Source of the DNA: Bacteroides sp.
Lineage (GTDB): Bacteria; Bacillota; Clostridia; Lachnospirales; Lachnospiraceae
Length of the DNA stretch: 64,000 nucleotides
Direction: 5' to 3'
Assembly: GCA_023666705.1 (NCBI GenBank)
Contig: JAMPBO010000006.1
Span: 96,461-160,460, forward strand
A program made the position numbers and the translations under genes. The notes under the pieces are model-generated. The model searched no databases. It was not told where the DNA came from and saw nothing but the letters and a program-made list of their open reading frames with translations. Positions 44,501 through 53,556 of this stretch are shown piece after piece. How positions within the stretch are numbered: position 1 is the stretch's first letter; each line of letters begins with the position of its first letter.

Positions 44501-46351
44501 ATGGATAGCTACGTTAAGGGTAATCCCACAAAAGAAGAAATGGCAAAGCAGCTAAACTTAGATGCTGCGTTGATGGAATGTGTAAAAACGTTGTATGCCA
44601 GTGATGATGTGAATACTGCCATAAATGAGCTTTTACAAATTATTGCAGACTTTCACGATGCAGACAGGGCATACATTTTTGAATTTGATAAGGAAATGCT
44701 GCTCATGGATAACACCTACGAGTGGTGTAAGGATGGTGTTGAACCGCAGATTGATGTGTTACAAAATTTAGACATACACATAATTGACAGGTGGTTTAAG
44801 CATTTTGATGAAAAAGGCGAATTTTTTATCAGCTCACGGGTGGGTGAAATCAGCGAAGAGTCGGATGAATACAAAATACTTGCCATGCAGGATATAAGCA
44901 GTCTTATGGCGGCTCCATTATACCTAAAAGGGAAAATGCTGGGCTTTTTGGGTGTTGACAACCCGAACAAAAATACGGAAACCTTATATTTGCTCAGGTC
45001 GGTTTCTGCATTTGTCGTAAATGACATTGAGAGACGTGTGACATTGGAGCAAAAAATGATAGAAGCCATTGCAGGAATTTATGTTTCCATGCATGTGTTG
45101 AACCTTAAGGACAATACACAGAGAGAATTTCAGAGCACCGCAGATGTAAGAAGGTTTGTAAATCAGAAGGAACATGCAGACCGGCAGATGCGGCAGATGA
45201 TGACAGAGCTTACAGACCCTGCTTATGTGGATGTCATTTTGAAGTTTACGGATCTCAGTACTTTGAATGAACGGATGAAGGACGTAAATATTATCAGTGA
45301 GGAGCTGTTAGCGAAAAACGGACATTGGTGCAGGGCTCATTTTATTCTTGTCAGCAGGGATGATTTGGGGAACCTAAAGCAGGTGATTTATGCAATACAG
45401 TATATTGATGAGGAAAAAAAGCGGGAGCTTGCATACCAGGATGCACTAAAGCAGGCACTGGAAAATAAAAATGAGATTTACAGCGAAATGCTTCAAATGC
45501 AAAGCAGCGGTATTATTGCCATGGATATTGAGAAAAGGGAGCTTCTCATGGTCAACAATGCAGCGTTGAAGCTGTTTGGTTTTTCTGACAGAAGCGAGCT
45601 TGGAGGTGGAATTGACCGTCTTACCGACAAGATTGTGTCAGGGGACAGAAAAAAGATTACAAAAAGCTTTATGGGGCTTACGGAGGTAGGCGATGAATAT
45701 ATATGCGAATACACCGTTCCAAATAACGGGAACGAGAACGGATATACATGTATCCTGTCACAGTCAAGGGTAGTTGTCATTGCAAACGGCGACAAGATAA
45801 ACATAACCTCCCTGACGGACGTTACAGAAAAGAAGAAAATGGAACAGAAGCTTATCGTTCTTTCACAGACGGACTCCCTCACCAAGATAAACAACAGAGG
45901 AAGCGGGGAGTATCGGATAGAAGCTATCTTAAAGGGAAAGGTAAGTGGCATGTTCTGTCTTTGCGATGTGGATAAATTCAAATCGGTAAATGACACTTAC
46001 GGACATACGGTAGGTGATAAGGTGTTGATTGAAATTGCAGGCTGTTTAAAGAGAAGCTTTGGGAGTGGAGATGTAATCATGAGGCTTGGCGGCGATGAAT
46101 TTGCCGTTTTTGTTGTGGGTGTCTGTGATGAGGAAACAGGCAAAAACTGTATTGAGCGTTTCTTTGGCGAGCTTGCCAAAATCACAATTGAGGAAATGGA
46201 AGGAAAAGGTGTGCGTGTCAGTCTTGGTGCCGTGATTCATAAAAAAGAGAACAGGGAAACCTTTGACCAGCTTTATCAAAAGGCAGATACAGCAATGTAT
46301 GTCTGTAAAAATGACAAAAATAAACAGTTTGACTTTTATAAACAGACATAA
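44501..46351 (+). CDS. GAF-PAS-GGDEF diguanylate cyclase
   Basis: 616 residues from the ATG at 44501 (GGAG 7 bases upstream); the earlier ATG at 44456 overlaps the -10 element. A GAF-like sensor (~60-180), a middle sensor region with PAS-like block (~340-440: SGIIAMDIEKRELLMVN) and a GGDEF domain (~455-616) with an exact RLGGDEFAVF motif and DVDKFKSVNDTYGH are visible. It should convert two GTP to c-di-GMP. The RxxD inhibitory site five residues before GGDEF is absent (GSGD), so no product inhibition is expected. No membrane segment. The next gene is the opposing phosphodiesterase. Confidence 0.93.
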   Translation: MDSYVKGNPTKEEMAKQLNLDAALMECVKTLYASDDVNTAINELLQIIADFHDADRAYIFEFDKEMLLMDNTYEWCKDGVEPQIDVLQNLDIHIIDRWFKHFDEKGEFFISSRVGEISEESDEYKILAMQDISSLMAAPLYLKGKMLGFLGVDNPNKNTETLYLLRSVSAFVVNDIERRVTLEQKMIEAIAGIYVSMHVLNLKDNTQREFQSTADVRRFVNQKEHADRQMRQMMTELTDPAYVDVILKFTDLSTLNERMKDVNIISEELLAKNGHWCRAHFILVSRDDLGNLKQVIYAIQYIDEEKKRELAYQDALKQALENKNEIYSEMLQMQSSGIIAMDIEKRELLMVNNAALKLFGFSDRSELGGGIDRLTDKIVSGDRKKITKSFMGLTEVGDEYICEYTVPNNGNENGYTCILSQSRVVVIANGDKINITSLTDVTEKKKMEQKLIVLSQTDSLTKINNRGSGEYRIEAILKGKVSGMFCLCDVDKFKSVNDTYGHTVGDKVLIEIAGCLKRSFGSGDVIMRLGGDEFAVFVVGVCDEETGKNCIERFFGELAKITIEEMEGKGVRVSLGAVIHKKENRETFDQLYQKADTAMYVCKNDKNKQFDFYKQT

Positions 46352-46431
46352 ACCGCGTCATGGCTCTTGATTTAACGGAGAACGTGAATTATAATAAAAG
46401 GAGGCGTTGGAGGAAAAAAGAGGAAAAAACT

Positions 46432-48339
46432 ATGTCAATACGAATGCAGTGTTGCGGTATTGTTTTAATGCTGTTGTTGTTTTATTTTTATATACGTCAG
46501 AGACGTATATCTCTTGACACCCAAAAGGCTTTTTTGAGAGTTTTTTGGGCTACTTTCTTTTGCCTTGTTTTCGACATATTATCCATTGTTGCCATTTGGC
46601 ATCGTCATTTGCTGGGGGCAGGCTTCGTCAAATTGATTGCCAAAAGCTATCTGGTTACACTTCTCTTTGTTGCATATACCGCACTGACTTATATGTGTGT
46701 GGATATGTTTGAAACAAGGGAAATGTACAGAAAGAGAATGAAATTATATACGGCCTTGCTTGCAGCCGGTATAGCCGGCACATATGCCGCACCGATTGAT
46801 TATCATTATGCTGAGGATGGAAAAACCGTTCTTTATACCCATGGACCAAGCCTTTTTGTGACCTATGGCATGGCTTTGGTTTTTTTTGCTATCATTTTTT
46901 ATATGCTGGTACAAAAAAAGGGGAAAATCAATCCAAGACGCCGCGAGGCAGTTTTTATATGGCTGATTATCTGGATTGTTGCGTCACAAATTCAGTTCAT
47001 GTACACGAATATTCTTATCGTCGGTTACGCAGGCGCAATCGGAATCATGGTTCTCTATCTGAAGCTGGAAAATCCGGAGACAAATCTTGACAGACAGACG
47101 GGAATGTTTAACGGAGGAGCATTGCACCAGTATACACGACAGATGTTTGCGAAGAAAAAGGATTTTTCGGCAGTCGGAATTTTCTTTGAGGACATTGCAT
47201 ACCAAAATATAACGTCAGAAAAAAGGGAAGCCGTCAAGATGGAAATTATCGAATATTTTTTGAAGATTCCCGAGGCACTTCCGTTTAAAAATTCCCAAGG
47301 TGAAATTATTATGCTGTTTCGCGATACAGATATGGCAGAGCGGCAACTGGAAGAAATGCGGCAAAGATTTATGCTTGGCTGGGGAGATAATGACAAAAAA
47401 CAGGTACATCCCAAATGGTTATTTCTGCCACATGCCAACGTGATAAACCGCACGGAGGATTTTTATGAGCTGATACGGTGGGCACGGGATGACGAAAAGC
47501 AATTTACCGAAAATGATTTATGCCGTATCAGTGATGAAATGGTTGACAAGATAAACCGGAAAAATGAGATGGGGCAGTTGATTATTGATGCTATTAACAA
47601 TGACAGGGTTGATGTATTTTATCAGCCAATTTTCTCTACGGATCAGCACCGCTTTACTGCCGCCGAGGCACTTGTGCGGATATGGGATGATGATGGAAAG
47701 CTGGTTATGCCGGGTGCTTTTATCGATATTGCGGAAGAAAGCGGAATGATACTCAAGCTTGGTGAGCTTGTATTTGAACGGGTGTGCCGCTTTATTAAGG
47801 AAAATCCGTTAGAACATTTTGGGCTACAGTATATGGAGGTCAATCTCTCCGTTGTTCAGTGTGCATATGATTATCTGGCAACCGATTACATAAGAATCAT
47901 GGATAAGTACGGTGTTGACCCAAAGTTTGTAAATCTGGAAATTACCGAGTCTGCCTCAACCAATGCAAAAAAGACATTGCTTGAAAATATGGAGGCACTG
48001 ATAGGCTATGGTGTAAGCTTTTCGCTGGATGATTTTGGAACGGGACAGTCAAATTTGAACTACATCGTGGACATGCCGGTTGAAATTGTTAAATTTGACA
48101 AGAGCATGACCAACGCATATTTTGAAAACAGGAAGGCAAAATATGTTATGGATGCGGCGATACACATGATACATGGAATGGGGCTCAAGATTGTATCTGA
48201 GGGTATTGAAACGGAGGAGCAATACCGTACAATGGAGGAGCTGGGCATCAACCATATACAGGGCTATTATTTTTCAAAGCCGCTTTCAGAAAAAGAATTT
48301 ATTACATTCCTTAATAATCGGAAAGAGGTGCACATGTGA
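46432..48339 (+). CDS. Membrane EAL-domain c-di-GMP phosphodiesterase
   Basis: 635 residues from the ATG at 46432 (GAGG about 9 bases upstream). Seven or so helices occupy residues 1-215, followed by a degenerate GGDEF domain (~225-370; no GGDEF motif) and an EAL domain (~385-630). Catalytic motifs are EALVRI, EVNLS, LEITES, DDFGTGQSN, KFDKSM, SEGIET and QGYYFSKP, so activity is expected. The membrane part may sense a signal. Its stop overlaps the next start by 4 bases. With the upstream cyclase it forms a make-and-break pair for c-di-GMP. Confidence 0.92.
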   Translation: MSIRMQCCGIVLMLLLFYFYIRQRRISLDTQKAFLRVFWATFFCLVFDILSIVAIWHRHLLGAGFVKLIAKSYLVTLLFVAYTALTYMCVDMFETREMYRKRMKLYTALLAAGIAGTYAAPIDYHYAEDGKTVLYTHGPSLFVTYGMALVFFAIIFYMLVQKKGKINPRRREAVFIWLIIWIVASQIQFMYTNILIVGYAGAIGIMVLYLKLENPETNLDRQTGMFNGGALHQYTRQMFAKKKDFSAVGIFFEDIAYQNITSEKREAVKMEIIEYFLKIPEALPFKNSQGEIIMLFRDTDMAERQLEEMRQRFMLGWGDNDKKQVHPKWLFLPHANVINRTEDFYELIRWARDDEKQFTENDLCRISDEMVDKINRKNEMGQLIIDAINNDRVDVFYQPIFSTDQHRFTAAEALVRIWDDDGKLVMPGAFIDIAEESGMILKLGELVFERVCRFIKENPLEHFGLQYMEVNLSVVQCAYDYLATDYIRIMDKYGVDPKFVNLEITESASTNAKKTLLENMEALIGYGVSFSLDDFGTGQSNLNYIVDMPVEIVKFDKSMTNAYFENRKAKYVMDAAIHMIHGMGLKIVSEGIETEEQYRTMEELGINHIQGYYFSKPLSEKEFITFLNNRKEVHM

Positions 48340-48794
48340 TTTATACTACACTTACGAAAAAAGCGTTAAATATTTGTTACACGGCACACCACGGACAGCT
48401 TGATAAGGGAGGGGTGCCCTATGTGTTTCATCCCTTACATCTTGCGGAACAGATGGAGGATGAAACTAGTGTCTGCACGGCTCTGCTGCATGATGTTGTG
48501 GAGGATGGGCATGTCAGTCTTGCGGCATTGCGGGACGCAGGTTTTCCCGAACAGGTCGTGGAGGCGGTCAGGCTTCTTACCCGCCCAAAGGATATGGATT
48601 ATATGGACTACATAAGAGGACTTGCACAAAATGAATTGGCGGCAAGGATTAAGCTGGCTGACCTTGAACACAATATGGATATGTCGCGGCTTACGGGCGT
48701 CAGGGAAAAGGACATGAAACGTGTGGAAAAATATAAAGAGGCAGTAAAAATATTAGGAGAATATCATGGAAAAGAAGGAAATGGTTTACTATAA
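48336..48794 (+). CDS. Mesh1-like HD hydrolase (possible small alarmone hydrolase)
   Basis: 152 residues starting at GTG (48336), 7 bases after GAGG and overlapping the EAL stop. The fold matches the N-terminal hydrolase domain of RelA/SpoT alone: AHHGQLDKGGVPYVFHPLHLA, ALLHDVVEDG (HD and ED), and ARIKLADLEHNMD. This is the size and pattern of Mesh1/small alarmone hydrolases, which remove pyrophosphate from (p)ppGpp. Activity and substrate are inferred. It overlaps the next gene by 29 bases. Together with Rsh at 21348 it would be a second alarmone-degrading enzyme. Confidence 0.8.
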   Translation: MIYTTLTKKALNICYTAHHGQLDKGGVPYVFHPLHLAEQMEDETSVCTALLHDVVEDGHVSLAALRDAGFPEQVVEAVRLLTRPKDMDYMDYIRGLAQNELAARIKLADLEHNMDMSRLTGVREKDMKRVEKYKEAVKILGEYHGKEGNGLL

Positions 48795-49230
48795 ACTGGA
48801 TGCGGTTGACGAGCAGATCCTTACAATGCTCCAGGATAATGCAAGGGTGTCCTTGAAGGAAATCGCAGAGCGGGTATTTATGTCTCCCACAGCAGTGGGG
48901 GCAAGAATAGACAAAATGCTTCAGGAGGGCGTTCTGGAGGGATTTACGACACGGATTAATCCGGAAGCAATGGGACATTACATCAAGGCATTTATTAACC
49001 TTCAGGTGGAGCCTGACCAGAAAAAGGAATTTTATCCGTACATAGACAGTGTTATGAATGTGGTGGAATGCAACTGTGTTACGGGTGATTACTCGATGCT
49101 GATTGAGGTCCGGTTTCCGACGACCACGGAGCTTGACCGTTTTATCGGAGAGCTGCAGAGGTTTGGAAAGACCAAAACACAGATTGTTTTTTCCACTTGT
49201 GTAAAGCACCGCTGCAAATATTGGAGGTAA
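48766..49230 (+). CDS. Lrp/AsnC-family transcriptional regulator
   Basis: 154 residues. The N-terminal winged HTH (LDAVDEQILTMLQDNARVSL, then EIAERVFMSPTAVGARIDKM) and the RAM ligand domain (INPEAMGHYIKAFINLQV, CNCVTGDYSMLIEV) are both clear. Such proteins sense amino acids. The glutamate dehydrogenase gene follows, so it is a natural candidate regulator of gdhA. The start lies inside the previous gene, with AAATATTAGGAG upstream. Confidence 0.92.
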   Translation: MEKKEMVYYKLDAVDEQILTMLQDNARVSLKEIAERVFMSPTAVGARIDKMLQEGVLEGFTTRINPEAMGHYIKAFINLQVEPDQKKEFYPYIDSVMNVVECNCVTGDYSMLIEVRFPTTTELDRFIGELQRFGKTKTQIVFSTCVKHRCKYWR

Positions 49231-49269
49231 GAAAAGATGCTTTGCCTCGCAAAAATATGTAATATGACG

Positions 49270-49304
49270 AAAAACTTGTTTTTTCAAACTAAAAACAAGT
49301 TTTT
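49270..49304 (+). terminator. Perfect 14-bp inverted repeat, terminator or operator
   Basis: AAAAACTTGTTTTT (49270-49283) and AAAAACAAGTTTTT (49291-49304) are exact complements around a 7-base loop, with T residues following. It ends the c-di-GMP/Lrp transcript and abuts the gdhA -35, so an Lrp operator role is also possible. Confidence 0.7.
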
Positions 49305-49306
49305 TC

Positions 49307-50726
<1,420 letters not shown>

Positions 50727-50759
50727 CCGCAAGGTCACTGACATGATATAAGATATTTC

Positions 50760-50807
50760 AAAGGGGCTGTCGCAGTAAGATTTAAGGAACTGTGACAGTC
50801 CCTTTTT
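50760..50807 (+). terminator. gdhA terminator
   Basis: AAAGGGGCTGTCGCAG pairs with CTGTGACAGTCCCTTTT (G-U pairs allowed), followed by T residues. Its GGGGCTGTC core resembles the terminator at 36936. Confidence 0.85.
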
Positions 50808-50935
50808 GGACGAATGAAGAGGAAAAAATATATTTTAACTTTGCTGCCGCATTTGACTGAAAAATTAGAAAATGGTATGATACTAAATATGATTACGCAC
50901 AATTGAGTTTATTTCCTACGGGGAAAGGAGAACAC

Positions 50936-52891
50936 ATGTCATATGTTGAATATGAAAAGGCACAGAAATTAGGATTAAAGGCCTTTAAAAATGCAATTGC
51001 AAAGGGAGAGTCTGAGTATCTTCCCGTGCTTGATGAAATATTGGAGGATGCTGAAATACAAAGCGAAGTAAATCTTGGACTTGTGGATATTCCGCTTGAC
51101 AGAGTTGTGGGAACAAGCAATATGGGCAGAACCTATGCGTTTGCCAACAACTTTATGCCTATCCTTGATTATAAGACGGAGTTTGGTGCAAAATGGTCCT
51201 CCCTTTGTGACAGTCAGGTTGAGGAGGGGATACGTGACCCCATAAAGGTTTATGAATACATGAACTACTTTTATGTCGTGGAGGGGAACAAAAGAGTTTC
51301 CGTATTAAAATATTTTGAGGCGGTAACAATCCCTGCGATGGTCACAAGGAAAATACCGAAGAAATCGGACAATCTGCAGGTTAAAATATATTATGAATTC
51401 ATGGATTTCTACAAAATCACGGGAATTAATTATCTGTGGTTTTCCCAGGAGGGCTGTTTCCAGAGGATGCTTGAGCTTACATCACAGGATGTGGAGGCGG
51501 AATGGAATGAAGAACAGGTCAGGGACTTTGGCTCGGCACATCACAATTTCTGTAAGGCACTGCAATCAAAAAAGGGTGAAAAGCTGCCGATAACAAGCGG
51601 TGATGCATTTTTGATATTTATAGACTTATATGGCTATGAAGCAATCAAAAACCTTACAGAAGCGGAAATGAAAGAGAAAATCCATCTTCTCTGGGATGAA
51701 TTTTTAATAGAGTCAAAGGGCAGGGAAGTGAAGCTTGCCATGGAGCCGTCAAAGAAAGGCAGGAAGAAGTTGACGGATTATTTCTCAAGCTCATCGCCAA
51801 AGAAGGTTATGGTTGCATTTGTATTTGACAAAAATCCGGATGAGTCAGACTGGCTTTACGGACATGAGCTTGGAAGAATTTATCTTGAGGAAAATTGTAA
51901 GGACCGAATCAAAACGGTGAAGGTACATAACCTCAACTCGGAGGAGGACGCCGTAATTGCAATGGAGGACCTGATTCTCATGGGTGTGAAGATTATTTTC
52001 ACAACCTCATCCAAGCAGGTTAAGGCAAGCCTTAAGGTTGCGGTCAACCACCCTGACGTAAGCATATTAAACTGTTCCCTTAATACGTCGCACAAAATTA
52101 TAAGTACCTATTATGCAAGGCTGTATGAGGTTAAATTTCTTGCAGGAATGGTTGCAGGTGCACTTACCAAAAACGGAAAGATAGGATACATAGCAGATTA
52201 TCCGATTATCGGTATGCCTGCAAATGTAAATGCGTTTGCACTGGGTGCCAAGATGGTAAATCCTTATGCAAAGGTCTATTTGGAATGGACGACGATAAGG
52301 GATGTGTCAATAGAAAGCGTTCTGGAAAAATTCAGACAACTGAATATAGAATATGTTTCCGACCAGCTTATGTTCCGTTCGGAGGTCAACAACAGACAGT
52401 TTGGACTTTACAGCATTGTTGGCGGTAAGATAGAAAATCTTGCCATGCCTGTGTATTTATGGGGCGTCTTTTATGAAAAGCTTGTAGACTCCATTGTGAG
52501 CGGCGCCTTGAATGAGGAGATTTCAAATATTGATGAGGCACTTAATTATTGGTGGGGATTGTCATCGGGTGTTGTAGACCTGATATGCTCGGAGAAGATA
52601 CCTGAGGGAACGAAGAAGCTTGTTGAAATTATGAAAGAGCTTATCATGGAGAATAAAATAAGTCCGTTTCAGGGAACCATTACCTCAAGGTCAGGTGAAA
52701 AAAAGAATGACGGCGGTGGAGAAATGCTTCCTGAGGATATCATGCTTATGAACTACCTTGTAGATAATATCGAAGGTGAAATACCGGAGATAGAAGAGCT
52801 TAAGGATGAGGCAAAGAAAATCGTTGAGCTGAAAGGAGTTGCCGAGAACACGGAGGATGCAGAAGCTGCAATGCCGGATGAGGAGAATTAA
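50936..52891 (+). CDS. Cytoplasmic ParB/Srx-like domain fused to a BMP ligand-binding domain
   Basis: 651 residues from the ATG at 50936 (AAGGAG 6 bases upstream). Residues ~50-150 look like a ParB/sulfiredoxin fold: DIPLDRVVGTSNMGR, DPIKVYEYMNYFYVV and EGNKRVSVLKY (compare the ParB box). Residues ~285-600 resemble a BMP (basic membrane protein, nucleoside-binding) periplasmic-binding domain: KKVMVAFVFDKNPDESDWLY and then KIGYIADYPIIGMPANVNAFALGA. BMP domains are normally secreted lipoproteins, but no signal peptide or lipobox is present. It is therefore probably an internal sensor or nucleoside-responsive switch. Three bases separate it from a phosphoesterase gene. Function is not known. Confidence 0.72.
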   Translation: MSYVEYEKAQKLGLKAFKNAIAKGESEYLPVLDEILEDAEIQSEVNLGLVDIPLDRVVGTSNMGRTYAFANNFMPILDYKTEFGAKWSSLCDSQVEEGIRDPIKVYEYMNYFYVVEGNKRVSVLKYFEAVTIPAMVTRKIPKKSDNLQVKIYYEFMDFYKITGINYLWFSQEGCFQRMLELTSQDVEAEWNEEQVRDFGSAHHNFCKALQSKKGEKLPITSGDAFLIFIDLYGYEAIKNLTEAEMKEKIHLLWDEFLIESKGREVKLAMEPSKKGRKKLTDYFSSSSPKKVMVAFVFDKNPDESDWLYGHELGRIYLEENCKDRIKTVKVHNLNSEEDAVIAMEDLILMGVKIIFTTSSKQVKASLKVAVNHPDVSILNCSLNTSHKIISTYYARLYEVKFLAGMVAGALTKNGKIGYIADYPIIGMPANVNAFALGAKMVNPYAKVYLEWTTIRDVSIESVLEKFRQLNIEYVSDQLMFRSEVNNRQFGLYSIVGGKIENLAMPVYLWGVFYEKLVDSIVSGALNEEISNIDEALNYWWGLSSGVVDLICSEKIPEGTKKLVEIMKELIMENKISPFQGTITSRSGEKKNDGGGEMLPEDIMLMNYLVDNIEGEIPEIEELKDEAKKIVELKGVAENTEDAEAAMPDEEN

Positions 52892-52894
52892 CAA

Positions 52895-53485
52895 ATGAAA
52901 ATTTTGTTGTTGGCGGATGAAGAGTCAAAATATTATTGGGATTTTTTTGAAAAGAAAAAGCTGGAAAACATAGATTTGATTATATCGTGTGGTGATTTGG
53001 CACCACAGTTTTTGTCGTTCCTTGCCACATTTTCCAAGGTTCCCATCTTGTATGTGAAGGGAAACCACGATTACTGTTATGACGAGACGCCCCCGGATGG
53101 CTGCATCTGCATTGATGATGATATTTATGTGCATGAGGGCGTGAAAATAATGGGGCTTGGAGGCTGCATGAGCTACAATTACGGACCACTGCAGTTTACT
53201 GAGGAGGAAATGAAAAAGAGAGCCAAAAAGCTTAGGAGAAAGGCAAAAAAGCTGGGCGGTATAGATGTACTGATTACACATTCACCTGCATACCGGCTGA
53301 ATGACGGGCAGGACCTGCCGCATACAGGTTTTCAGGTGTTCCTTGACCTGATGGATGAGTATAAGCCACAGCTTTTTGCACACGGTCATGTACACATCAA
53401 TTATGGCAGGGACTTTAAGAGGGAGTCCACATATAACGGCACCAAGGTGATTAATGCATTTGAAAAATATATTGTGGAAATATAA
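52895..53485 (+). CDS. Calcineurin-like metallophosphoesterase
   Basis: 196 residues. Dinuclear-metal motifs are present: LLLADE (His of the usual DxH is absent; Asp only), SCGDLAP, KGNHDY, THSPAY and HGHVHINYG. It belongs to the YfcE/MJ0936-like group that cleaves phosphodiesters or monoesters, with unknown substrate. It starts 3 bases after the ParB/BMP fusion, so the two proteins probably work together. A promoter for the next gene separates it from the kinase. Confidence 0.88.
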   Translation: MKILLLADEESKYYWDFFEKKKLENIDLIISCGDLAPQFLSFLATFSKVPILYVKGNHDYCYDETPPDGCICIDDDIYVHEGVKIMGLGGCMSYNYGPLQFTEEEMKKRAKKLRRKAKKLGGIDVLITHSPAYRLNDGQDLPHTGFQVFLDLMDEYKPQLFAHGHVHINYGRDFKRESTYNGTKVINAFEKYIVEI

Positions 53486-53490
53486 AGAAG

Positions 53491-53519
53491 TTGTGTATAA
53501 ATGCATAGTTTGATATAAT
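53491..53519 (+). promoter_or_regulatory. Promoter for the zinc-ribbon kinase gene
   Basis: TTGTGT (53491-53496) and TATAAT (53514-53519) are 17 bases apart and lie 38 bases before the kinase ATG, so the kinase can be made independently of the upstream pair. Confidence 0.6.
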
Positions 53520-53556
53520 AAATAACATCTTTTGTTTTATAAATAGGAGGAACCAT

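Noticed and set aside
45493-45996. 167-codon minus-strand frame over the GGDEF gene
   Set aside because: It has no domain or start site and overlaps the conserved GGDEF domain.
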